Below the pieces are notes generated by a model, which saw nothing but the letters and a program-made list of their open reading frames with translations, searched no databases and was not told the DNA's origin. From contig JAXLWK010000004.1 in NCBI GenBank assembly GCA_046328525.1, forward strand, positions 248,001 to 312,000: 64,000 nt of DNA. Direction: 5' to 3'. The position numbers and the translations under genes were made by a program. Every line of letters starts with the position of its first letter. Positions within the stretch are counted from its first letter, which is position 1. Positions 34,962-44,300 of the stretch are shown here, piece by piece. The stretch is from JBDHWG01 sp046328525. Its GTDB lineage: Bacteria; Chloroflexota; Anaerolineae; Epilineales; JAHCIE01.

Positions 34962-37900
34962 ATGAAGCTCACTGATCGCTACCCAGGAGGCCAGGACCCC
35001 TTCGAGGGGGATCACGTCGTGACCCTGCGCAGCCTGCCCGCCGGCGCGCGCGTCACCCGGGCCAGCCTGACGCTCACCCCCGCCGCCGGCAGCGGGGGCG
35101 CGGCGCCGACCGAAACCATCCTGTTTGACGATACGACGGGTGTCGGCGGCCGGGGAGCGACCCGCGATCCGGCCCTGCTGGGCGCGGCCTTCTGGGCGTC
35201 GGCCAACCTGAACGCGCGGCGCACCATCACGGCAGTCATCGCCGCGCGCGAGGGAGCCGGCGGCCCGGCGTCGGTGCAGATGGACATCGGCGGCAACTGG
35301 CTCGGCGTCGCGGCGGATGGGACGCTGGACGCGCCGGGCAAGTCGAAGCTCAGCCTGGCTCTGCCCGCTGCGCCCGCGCCCGGCCAGCAGCCCGCGCCGA
35401 CGCTCATCCCGCCCCTGGCGACGCAGAAACTCAAGCTCACCGCGGCGGCGTCGGCGACGGACCCGAATCCGAATACCGCCGGGCGCGTGTCGCTGGTCGG
35501 CGTGGTCATCAGCGCCACCGCCAGCAACGTCTCGGCGCGCGTCGGGCAGTTACCGCCGTTCTTGACGCGGCCCGGCGACCTGGGCGGCCCGGCCACCTCG
35601 CCCGATTTCGCCGCCGTCCTGAACGCCTTTCTGGCCGACGCCCAGCCCCAGGACGGCTTCTACAGCGTGCCGTTCACCATCCACAGCGACAGCCTGGCCC
35701 GCCTCGACATGGACGTGAGCATAGACTTCGTCGTCGAGCAGCCCGTGCTGCCGCCGCACCTGCCCCAGGCCACGGCGACGTTTGGCGCGAGCACGCGGCC
35801 GTCCCTGAATGACAGCCTCACCACCGTGACCCTGCCGCGCCAGGCCGTGCCGGTCACGGGGCGCAGCTCCGCCCAGATCCAGGGCCAGTTCCAGTCCACG
35901 CGCGTCGCCGCCGGCCCCATCGGCGACACGCCGCCGGTGCTGCCGGTCGAGGTCGCGCCGGGGCGCTCGCTGGCCCAGGCCGTCTTGCTCGACCAGGAGA
36001 CCCACGTCCTGGCGGTGGACGTTCCCCTCAGCTCGCCCCAGGCCATTCTGACCGGGCTGCACATCGCCTTCCAGACCGACGACGACGGCAAACCGTCGGG
36101 CGACGTGTTGCCCGGCGGCGACGGCCAGCCGGCGACGGCCGAGGTGCGCGTGGACCGGCCGCTGCCGAACCAGTCCACCTGGGGGACGGCAACGTTCAAC
36201 ACGCCGGTGCGGCTCCAGGCCGCCCAGCGCGCGTGGCTCGTCTTGCAAAGCACGGATGGCCGCGCGTTCTGGGACGCGACACCGGGCAGCGCCCAGCCGC
36301 CGGCGGTGCTCGCGCCGCCGCTCCTGGATAGCGACGACGGCGGCCTGTCGTGGCGCGCGGCGACGGTCACAACCTCGACGCAGCCGCTGGCCGCCCTGCT
36401 CCGCCTGCGCCACACCGTGGACCACTTCTCCATCCCGGTGCAGCTCCAGATCGGGTCAGGGCCGACCGCCGTGCGGCGCAAGCTCAACGAGTTCGACCCC
36501 CTCGGCCGCGTCGAGTTCACGTTCGACTTCGCCGAGGCATTGGGCGCGCATCTGGCGGCCCAGGTTGCCGCCGCGCCGTGCGGTACGGGTGAGCTGCTCG
36601 TCAACGGCGGCTTCGACACGCCGCCACCGGACGACGCGGCGCGGCGGCTGTTCGGCTTCGACACGGCGCGCGGCTTTTCGATCCAGGGCGCTGTCACCTT
36701 GAACCAGCCCGTCAATCTGAGCGCCCAGCGCTTCATCACTCTGCAATTCAGCGGTCAGGCGGCCCAGCGCATCAGCTGCGCCGGGGCCAATCCCGCCCGC
36801 ACCACGCGGGCCGAGATCGTCGCCGCCATCAACGGGGCCGCCGGCTATGCCGCCGCCAGCCTCGACTCTCAGACTCGCCTGGTCGTCGTCGCGCCCGATA
36901 CAGAAGGGAGCGCTGTCGCACTGCTGCCCTGGCGGCCCATTGGCGCGCCCCAGGGCTGGTTCGAGGTCGGCGGGGCGAGCGGCGCCTCGGAGGACGCCAC
37001 CTCCATCTCGCGCCTGCAGTGGCCCCCCCGGCAGCCGCCGTCCTCCTCGACCTTCCGGGCGGCATCGGCCCAGGGCGTCGAGCGCATCATCGCCGTCCTG
37101 CAAGCCGCGTCCGTGCAGCCGGTGACACTGGCGCAGGCGGTAGCCGTCGGCGCGGGCTGCGTGTATGCGCTGCGCGGCCAGTTTACCCAGTTCCCGCCGA
37201 GCGGCGGCGCGACCCTCTCGTCGCGGCAGGGGCCGCCGCCCCCGGCCACCTGGGAAGTCCACTGGCGGGGCGCGAACGGCCAGGACCTCCGCAGCGATAG
37301 CGGCGAGCTGCTCATCCCGGACCTGGGCATGGACTTCATCCCATTCGAGGCCCACCTGACCGCGCCGGCGGGGGCGGCCCGGGCCGAGCTGCGGTTCAGC
37401 CAGCCGCCGCCGGGCGCGCTACTCCTGGACGAAATTTCGTTCGCGGCGACGGGCGACCGCGTGCTCAATGCCACGTTCGCGGTGTGGCAGCCGGACCCGA
37501 ACAACGTCGGCCCGATGGAACCGCAGGGCTGGACGGTGGTCAGCGGGAGCATCGCCGCTGCGTCGCCGGGCGTGCAGCTCACGAGTGACGCCCACGACGA
37601 CGCCGTGCTGCTTCAGACGGTCGCGGTCAAAGGCGGCCGCAGCCACGCCCTGACGGTGCAGGCGACGGCGTCCGCCCCCCTCGACGACCCCTCGTCTGTC
37701 GCCCCGACCGCCCGCGCCCGCCTCGAGCTGCGCTGGCTGGGCGCGGGCGTGGCCGCCGCGCCGGTCGTCATCCCGCTGGACGGGCGAGAGTTCGCCACGC
37801 ATCGGTGGGCGGGCGACGCGCCGGCGAGCGCGACCCAGACCGAGGTGCGCCTGATCCAGCCGGCCGGCGGCGCGTCGCTGACGGTGCGCCAGGTGGCGCT

Positions 37901-38717
37901 GAGCGAGGCCGACACCGTGAGCGTGCCGCTCATCTTCCTGTCCGAGACGACGGGCGAGCTAACGCTGTCCAACTTCCGCGTGGGATATGATCTGCCCGCG
38001 CCGGCCCCCGCACCCCGCCCCGCCAACGGGCTAACCCAGGCGCGGCCTGGCGCGGGCGGTCTCGCTCCGACGCCGGGGCCGCTCGCCGCCCCCATGCCCC
38101 TGGCCGCGCCGCCGACCCCGCCGACGCCGGTCGAGCCGGTCGCGCCCGCCGCGCCGCCCGCCCCGCCGCTCCAGGAGGCGGTGACGGCGGCAACCGAGAC
38201 ACGCGACCAGCCCGTCCCAACACCGCCGGCCGTGCCTGTCGAGGCGCAGCCCGCGCCCGCCCCGGGGCCACCCGGCCTAATTGACGTCAAGGGCATCGGG
38301 CCGACGCGGGCGCGCCGCCTCACGGAGACCGGTATCACCAACCTGGGCGACCTGGCGGCGGCCACGCCGGGCGCCATCGTGACGCGGCTGCGCGGCGTGA
38401 CCGAGGCGGCCGCCGAGGACTACATCCGCCAGGCGCGCGAGCTTGTGGCGGCCGCGCCTCCGCCAGCGTCGCCGGCATCGGAGCCGGCCACACCGCCGCC
38501 GTCCGTGGTAGACCTGCCCCTGAGCCGGGTAGGCGGCCTCGGGCCGGCCCGCGTGGCGCGGCTGAGCGACGTGGGCATTGACACGGTGCAGAAGCTGGCG
38601 GAGGCCGCGCCGGAAGACGTCGCCCGTGTCCTGCGCGGCGTGTCGCCGGAGACGGCGGCGCACCTCATCGCCGCCGCGCGCCAGGTCCTCGACGCGGCGG
38701 CGGGAGGCGCGCCATGA
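34962..38717 (+). CDS. Large beta-rich tail protein with C-terminal helix-hairpin-helix pair
   Basis: A 1251-residue protein. The N-terminal two thirds are beta-sandwich-like. They include one copy (about 36690-36930) of the repeat domain found eight times in the 28402 gene, and two carbohydrate-binding-like stretches that open ELLVNGGFDTPP and NATFAVWQPDPNN. A Pro/Ala linker (near 1020-1095) leads to two helix-hairpin-helix modules: LIDVKGIGPTRARRLTETGI and then LSRVGGLGPARVARLSDVGI. HhH modules usually bind DNA or mediate protein contacts. It may be a distal fibre, or carry nucleic-acid-binding ends. The last four bases overlap the DUF262 gene. Confidence 0.65.
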   Translation: MKLTDRYPGGQDPFEGDHVVTLRSLPAGARVTRASLTLTPAAGSGGAAPTETILFDDTTGVGGRGATRDPALLGAAFWASANLNARRTITAVIAAREGAGGPASVQMDIGGNWLGVAADGTLDAPGKSKLSLALPAAPAPGQQPAPTLIPPLATQKLKLTAAASATDPNPNTAGRVSLVGVVISATASNVSARVGQLPPFLTRPGDLGGPATSPDFAAVLNAFLADAQPQDGFYSVPFTIHSDSLARLDMDVSIDFVVEQPVLPPHLPQATATFGASTRPSLNDSLTTVTLPRQAVPVTGRSSAQIQGQFQSTRVAAGPIGDTPPVLPVEVAPGRSLAQAVLLDQETHVLAVDVPLSSPQAILTGLHIAFQTDDDGKPSGDVLPGGDGQPATAEVRVDRPLPNQSTWGTATFNTPVRLQAAQRAWLVLQSTDGRAFWDATPGSAQPPAVLAPPLLDSDDGGLSWRAATVTTSTQPLAALLRLRHTVDHFSIPVQLQIGSGPTAVRRKLNEFDPLGRVEFTFDFAEALGAHLAAQVAAAPCGTGELLVNGGFDTPPPDDAARRLFGFDTARGFSIQGAVTLNQPVNLSAQRFITLQFSGQAAQRISCAGANPARTTRAEIVAAINGAAGYAAASLDSQTRLVVVAPDTEGSAVALLPWRPIGAPQGWFEVGGASGASEDATSISRLQWPPRQPPSSSTFRAASAQGVERIIAVLQAASVQPVTLAQAVAVGAGCVYALRGQFTQFPPSGGATLSSRQGPPPPATWEVHWRGANGQDLRSDSGELLIPDLGMDFIPFEAHLTAPAGAARAELRFSQPPPGALLLDEISFAATGDRVLNATFAVWQPDPNNVGPMEPQGWTVVSGSIAAASPGVQLTSDAHDDAVLLQTVAVKGGRSHALTVQATASAPLDDPSSVAPTARARLELRWLGAGVAAAPVVIPLDGREFATHRWAGDAPASATQTEVRLIQPAGGASLTVRQVALSEADTVSVPLIFLSETTGELTLSNFRVGYDLPAPAPAPRPANGLTQARPGAGGLAPTPGPLAAPMPLAAPPTPPTPVEPVAPAAPPAPPLQEAVTAATETRDQPVPTPPAVPVEAQPAPAPGPPGLIDVKGIGPTRARRLTETGITNLGDLAAATPGAIVTRLRGVTEAAAEDYIRQARELVAAAPPPASPASEPATPPPSVVDLPLSRVGGLGPARVARLSDVGIDTVQKLAEAAPEDVARVLRGVSPETAAHLIAAARQVLDAAAGGAP

Positions 38718-40414
38718 CGCTGCCCTACATGGAGGCCCGCACGTATGGCCTCGGCCAGCTCATCTCGGAGCGGCGGCTGTTCAGCGTCCCCGACCACCAG
38801 CGCGACTTCGCCTGGACGCCGGATGTGGTGAGCGCGTTCCTGGACGACGTGATCGGGGCGATGCAGGACGACGCGCCCGACTACTTCGCCGGCCTGGTGG
38901 TCCTGGTCGGGCCGCAGGCCGGCGGCGCGTGGGAAATCCTGGACGGCCAGCAGCGCCTGGCGACGGCGACGATGATCTACGCCGCCCTGCGCAGCGCCCT
39001 GGACCACGTAGGGCTGGACAAGGACGCCGCGCACATCCAGGCGCAGTTCATCGGCGTGACGGAGCTGGGCGAGGCCGAGGCCAGGCCGCGCCTCAACCTG
39101 AACGTCAACAACCGCCCGGCGTTCGTCGAGCTTGTCGTCGCAGGGGCCGAGGCGGACGTCCTCGACGCCCGACGCCGCGAGACGCCGCGCTTCTCGTCCA
39201 GCCGCCGCGTCGTCGAGGCCATGCTCACGTGCCACGAGCGGGTGGGCCGCCTGGTGCGCGAGGACGCCGCCGACGCGAAGGAGCGGGCGCGGGACCTGTA
39301 CCGCCTCGCCAACTATCTGCGCGACAACGTGCGCGTGGTGTGCGTGGATGTCCCGTCCACGGCCAACGCCTACGTCATCTTCGAGTCGCTCAACGACCGC
39401 GGCCTGGACCTGTCGGCGCTGGACCTGGTCAAGAATCACATCTTCGGCGCGGCCGGCGACCGGCTGCCCGATGTCCAGGCCAGCTGGGCCAGGATGGTGG
39501 CGTACCTGGGCGACCGCCGCGCCGAAGATTTTCTCAAGGTGTTCTGGACATCCCAGTATGGCCCCTTGCCGCGCGGCCGCCTGCTCGACCAGTGGCGTCT
39601 CACGTCGGAGTCGCCCGCCGACGTGGCGCAACTCGTGCGCGACATGGCGGAGGCCGCCGAGCAGTACGCCGCGCTGGACATGCCGGAGCACGAAATCTGG
39701 TCCGACTATAGCGACGCCTGCCGCGCGAGCATCAAGACCCTGGCCCTGCTGGGCAGCCGCCCGATGCAGCCCGTCATCCTGGCCGCGTTCGAGGGCATGA
39801 GCGCCGACGGCATGGAGGACATCCTGCGCTTTCTGGTGACGCTGGCCGTGCGCGTCATGGTCGTCGGCGGGCGGTCCAGCGCCCTCGAAACGGCGTGCGC
39901 CCGCGCGGCGCGGGGCATCTTCAGCGGCGACCTGGCGACACCGCAGGCCGTGTGGGGGGCGCTGGCAGCGGTCGCGCCCGACGACGACGAGTTCCGCGAG
40001 GGCTTCGGCCAGGTCGCCGAGTCCAAAGAGGCTAAAGCGCGCTATCTGCTGTACGCGCTGGAGAGGGCGGCTGCCGGCGCTGAGGGCGACGCGCGGCCGT
40101 CGCAGGACACGCTGTGGATTGACCACATCCTGCCCCGGCACCCTACGAAAGCGTGGCAGGCGGCGCTCAACGCCGACCCGGAGCTACGCGGACAGTACGT
40201 TCACCGCCTGGGGAACCTGTGTCTCGTCGAGCGCAAGCCGGACCGGGCGCGGGGCGGCGGCTTCGACCAGAAGCGGGCCGCGCTGTACGCGCCGTCGGCG
40301 CTGCTTCTGACGCGGCAGGTCGCGGAGAGACACGCGACGTGGGATCGCCAGGCCATCGAGAGCCGCCAACGGGCGCTGGCGGAGCTGGCCCTGCGCGCCT
40401 GGCCGCGCCCATAG
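38714..40414 (+). CDS. DUF262-DUF1524 (GmrSD-like) nuclease
   Basis: A 566-residue protein of the GmrSD type IV restriction family architecture in one chain. The DUF262 half (about 1-230) has DHQRDFAWTP and the DGQQRLAT motif (Asp77-Arg81 region), proposed to bind and hydrolyse NTP or nucleic acid. The DUF1524 half carries an HNH-type motif: DHILP (His471), HRLGNLCLV (His497, Asn501) and a KRxxY-like DQKRAALYAP. GmrSD cleaves modified DNA. Here the gene overlaps the preceding tail gene by four bases (ATGA) and precedes a holin-like gene, so it may be a cargo or associated defence enzyme rather than a stand-alone system. Confidence 0.82.
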   Translation: MTLPYMEARTYGLGQLISERRLFSVPDHQRDFAWTPDVVSAFLDDVIGAMQDDAPDYFAGLVVLVGPQAGGAWEILDGQQRLATATMIYAALRSALDHVGLDKDAAHIQAQFIGVTELGEAEARPRLNLNVNNRPAFVELVVAGAEADVLDARRRETPRFSSSRRVVEAMLTCHERVGRLVREDAADAKERARDLYRLANYLRDNVRVVCVDVPSTANAYVIFESLNDRGLDLSALDLVKNHIFGAAGDRLPDVQASWARMVAYLGDRRAEDFLKVFWTSQYGPLPRGRLLDQWRLTSESPADVAQLVRDMAEAAEQYAALDMPEHEIWSDYSDACRASIKTLALLGSRPMQPVILAAFEGMSADGMEDILRFLVTLAVRVMVVGGRSSALETACARAARGIFSGDLATPQAVWGALAAVAPDDDEFREGFGQVAESKEAKARYLLYALERAAAGAEGDARPSQDTLWIDHILPRHPTKAWQAALNADPELRGQYVHRLGNLCLVERKPDRARGGGFDQKRAALYAPSALLLTRQVAERHATWDRQAIESRQRALAELALRAWPRP

Positions 40415-40449
40415 CCCGTCTTGCCGTCTGTTGCATGGAGGTGTCCGCC

Positions 40450-41298
40450 ATGGTCGAATTCTTCACCCAGAACAAGCCTGTGTTCGACGCGCTGTTTCAG
40501 CTTGTCATTGTCATCGTCCCCATCGCCGTCACATGGTTCATCCGCACGTTCGTCCGCGCCTCGTCCAAGCAGAACCAGATCGCGGCAACCATTCGCCTGG
40601 CGAACGCCGCCATTGACGCCATCGAGAACATGGACCGCACCGGCAGGCTCGTCCTGCCGCCAGAGGTGGAGAAGGGCGGCTACAAGCTGAAGCTGGCGAC
40701 CCAGTGGCTCGAGTCCGAGCTGAACCGCAACGGCATCCAGATGACCACGCCGGACGCGGAGAAGTGGGTGGCCGCCGAGTTCCAGCAGCGCGTGGGCGGC
40801 GTGCGCTCAGTCGGCACGATCGCCGAGCTGACGAAGCAGGCCGTGGACATGATCCAGGACCTGGGGCGGAATAAGCTGATTGCTATTCCCCCGGACGTGG
40901 ACCAGACGCTGTACATGACCGGCCTGGCCGCCGACTGGCTGCTCGCCCGGCTCGCCGAGAACGGCGTCACCATCACCCAGGATGAGGCGATCAGCTGGGT
41001 GCGCGCCGAGATTTTGCAGCGCATGGGCGCGCAGGGCAGCACGCTCGGCGGCGACGTTCCCCTGGCCGACCTGGCGCAGCACGCAGTTGCCTTCGTCAGC
41101 CAGCTCAAGGCCAGCGGCAGCCTGCGGGTCCGACCCGGCGCGCCGGATGAGGACATCGAGAATGATCTGGCGATCGCGTGGGCCTTGACCGAGGCCGCGA
41201 AGCAAAACCTACCGGTCTCGTCGGACCAGATCGCCGACGCTATCGCGGCGGCGCGCAAGACACCGCCAGGCGGAACAACGGCCCGCTCGAACGGCTGA
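40450..41298 (+). CDS. Holin-like protein with three repeated modules
   Basis: A 282-residue protein with one N-terminal membrane helix (about 10-33, VFDALFQLVIVIVPIAVTWF) and a cytoplasmic part in three similar units. Each has a helix pair and a loop (AATIRLANAAIDAIENM, LTKQAVDMIQDLGRN, LAQHAVAFVSQLKASG); units one and two have the end ..GxTxTxxxAxxWV. The pattern resembles phage holins of the LLH family (Phage_holin_6_1). Size exceeds a normal holin because of the repeats. It follows the DUF262 gene and precedes the repeat protein. The start at 40450 has GGAGG eight bases before it; a longer upstream reading is not supported. Confidence 0.65.
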   Translation: MVEFFTQNKPVFDALFQLVIVIVPIAVTWFIRTFVRASSKQNQIAATIRLANAAIDAIENMDRTGRLVLPPEVEKGGYKLKLATQWLESELNRNGIQMTTPDAEKWVAAEFQQRVGGVRSVGTIAELTKQAVDMIQDLGRNKLIAIPPDVDQTLYMTGLAADWLLARLAENGVTITQDEAISWVRAEILQRMGAQGSTLGGDVPLADLAQHAVAFVSQLKASGSLRVRPGAPDEDIENDLAIAWALTEAAKQNLPVSSDQIADAIAAARKTPPGGTTARSNG

Positions 41299-41326
41299 CG
41301 CCGCTGATTGACATGGAGGGTTGACG

Positions 41327-44300
41327 ATGGCTGGTGAGACGGTAGAGCGTTCGAACACGCCGTGCAGCGCGACGTTCACAATAGATGGTCAGACGGGGAA
41401 TCTCAAGGTCGCCGCGGGCGCGCCGGTCACGCTCCAGGCGGACGACACCCAAGCGACGACGTATCACTGGGACGTGACAAGCGAGGCGGCGGCGGGCAAC
41501 TTCGAGCTGTCAGGCGGCGACCAGGCCCAGGCCACGGTCACGCTCCGCACGCCGGGCGCGTTCAGTGTGGCGCTGACGACCACGCGCGACGGCTGCACGA
41601 GCCGCCAGCGACAACTCCTCTGGAGTGCGACATCCCACGGCTACCGCCTGCCCGCGTCCGGCGAGGCGCTGCGCTTCGACGGGGATGCCGAGTGGGCCGG
41701 CGATCTCGACCAGGTTCTGCTCGACGTAGACGCCCGACTCCCGACAGGGGACCAGGCGGCGGCGCTGGCCGCGGCCGATGCGCCGAGCGCGTCGAACGCC
41801 TTCGTGACGACCAACCAGTGGACGGCGACGGCGCTTACCCCCCAGGAAAAGACGGGCATCCTGGGCGCGCTGCCCAACCTCCTGAGCGCCGCCGAGAAAG
41901 CGGCCCTGCTGGCCGCCCTCGCCAACGCCCTCTCCGCCGACGAGAAAGCCGCGCTCCTTGCCGGGATGCTCACCGCCCAGCAGAGGAGCGACCTGCTCGC
42001 CGCCCTCGCCAACGCCCTGTCCGCCGACGAGAAGGCTGCGTTGCTGGCCGGGATGCTCACCGCGCAGCAGAAGGACGACTTGCTCGCTGCCCTCGCCAAC
42101 GCCCTCTCCGCCGACGAGAAAGCCGCGTTGCTGGCCGGGATGCTCACCGCGCAGCAGAAGGACGACTTGCTCGCCGCCCTGCCCAACGCCCTGTCCGCCG
42201 ACGAGAAGGCCGCGTTGCTGGCCGGGATGCTCACCGCGCAGGAGAAGGGCGACTTGCTCGCCGCCCTCGCCAACGCCCTGTCCGCCGACGAGAAAGCCGC
42301 GCTGCTGGCCGCCCTCGCCAACGCCCTGTCCGCCGACGAGAAGGCCGCGTTGCTGGCCGGGATGCTCACCGCGCAGCAGAAGGGCGACCTGCTGGCCGCC
42401 CTACCCAACGCCCTGTCCGCCGACGAGAAAGCCGCGTTGCTCGCGGGGATGCTCACCGCGCAGGAGAAGGGCGACTTGCTCGCTGCCCTCGCCAACGCCC
42501 TGTCCGCCGACGAGAAAGCCGCGTTGCTCGCCGGGATGCTCACGGCGCAGCAGAAGGGCGACTTGCTGGCCGCCCTCGCCAATGCCCTGTCCGCCGACGA
42601 GAAGGCCGCGCTCCTCGCCGGGATGCTCACCGCGCAGCAGAAGGGCGACCTGCTGGCCGCCCTACCCAACGCCCTGTCCGCCGACGAGAAAGCCGCGCTC
42701 CTCGCCGGGATGCTCACCGCGCAGCAGAAGGGCGACCTGCTGGCCGCCCTACCCAACGCCCTGTCCGCCGACGAGAAAGCCGCGTTGCTGGCCGGGATGC
42801 TCACCGCGCAGCAGAGGAGCGACCTGCTGGCCGCCCTCGCCAACGCCCTGTCCGCCGACGAGAAGGCTGCGTTGCTGGCCGGGATGCTCACCGCGCAGGA
42901 GAAGGGCGACTTGCTCGCCGCCCTGCCCAACGCCCTCTCCGCCGACGAGAAGGCTGCGTTGCTGGCCGGGATGCTCACCGCGCAGGAGAAGGGCGACTTG
43001 CTCGCTGCCCTACCCAACGCCCTCTCCGCCGACGAGAAGGCCGCGCTCCTCGCCGGGATGCTCACCGCGCAGGAGAAGGGCGACTTGCTCGCTGCCCTAC
43101 CCAACGCCCTCTCCGCCGACGAGAAAGCCGCGCTCCTCGCCGGGATGCTCACCGCGCAGCAGAAGGGCGACCTGCTGGCCGCCCTACCCAACGCCCTGTC
43201 CGCCGACGAGAAAGCCGCGTTGCTGGCCGGGATGCTCACCGCGCAGCAGAGGAGCGACCTGCTGGCCGCCCTCGCCAACGCCCTGTCCGCCGACGAGAAG
43301 GCTGCGTTGCTGGCCGGGATGCTCACCGCGCAGGAGAAGGGCGACTTGCTCGCCGCCCTGCCCAACGCCCTCTCCGCCGACGAGAAGGCTGCGTTGCTGG
43401 CCGGGATGCTCACCGCGCAGGAGAAGGGCGACTTGCTCGCTGCCCTACCCAACGCCCTCTCCGCCGACGAGAAGGCCGCGCTCCTCGCCGGGATGCTCAC
43501 CGCCCAGCAGAAGGGCGACCTGCTCGCTGCCCTACCCAACGCCCTCTCCGCCGACGAGAAGGCCGCGTTGCTCGCCGGGATGCTCACCGCGCAGCAGAGG
43601 AGCGACCTGCTGGCCGCCCTACCCAACGCCCTGTCCGCCGACGAGAAAGCCGCGTTGCTGGCCGGGATGCTCACCGCGCAGCAGAAGAGCGACTTGCTCG
43701 CCGCCCTACCCAACGCCCTGTCCGCCGACGAGAAAGCCGCGTTGCTCGCCGGGATGCTCACCACGCAGCAGAGGAGCGACCTGCTGGCCGCCCTCGCCAA
43801 CGCCCTGTCCGCCGACGAGAAGGCCGCGCTCCTCGCGGCTCTGGCGGGGATGCTTACGGCGCAGGAGAAGAGCGATCTCCTGGCGGCGCTGGCGAATGTT
43901 CCGAGCGCGACTGAGAAGGCCGCCCTCGCCGCCGCAGCGGCTCCTAGCCACGACAACCCCTTGGCGACCATCGCGGACCTGGGCGGCGTGCGCGTGGTCG
44001 CCGTCGGCCACGTGGACCTGGGCCAGATCGCGCCGCCGCAGACGCCGCTTCAGCCGGGCGTCGTCTCGAATCAGGCCGACCGCGGGTTGGCGACGTTGAG
44101 CTTCATGGGATACGCGGCGGACCGCCGCAACGCCTACCACATCCAGGCCCTGCCCATCAACCCGGCCCCGGTGTCCAGCGACCAGGTGGGGAAGATGTCC
44201 CTCGTCGAGCTTGTGGGGTTCGACGAGACGGGTTTCACCCTGCACATGGCGCGGTTCCAGCTGTCCCCGCTGACATCGGGCGAGCACTACCTCGGCGCGT

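Noticed and set aside
40153..40449. Extended start of the holin-like gene inside the DUF262 gene
   Set aside because: It would overlap the nuclease by 260 bases. ATG 40450 with GGAGG begins right before the membrane helix.
41866..43911. CRISPR array
   Set aside because: The repeats are directly adjacent, in frame and without unique spacers; they encode a tandem peptide.
41641..43971. Long minus-strand and other-frame open frames over the 87-bp repeat array
   Set aside because: The repeat length is a multiple of three, so an open unit stays open in several frames. The plus-strand frame has a start with GGAGGG, meaningful ends and domains; the others do not.
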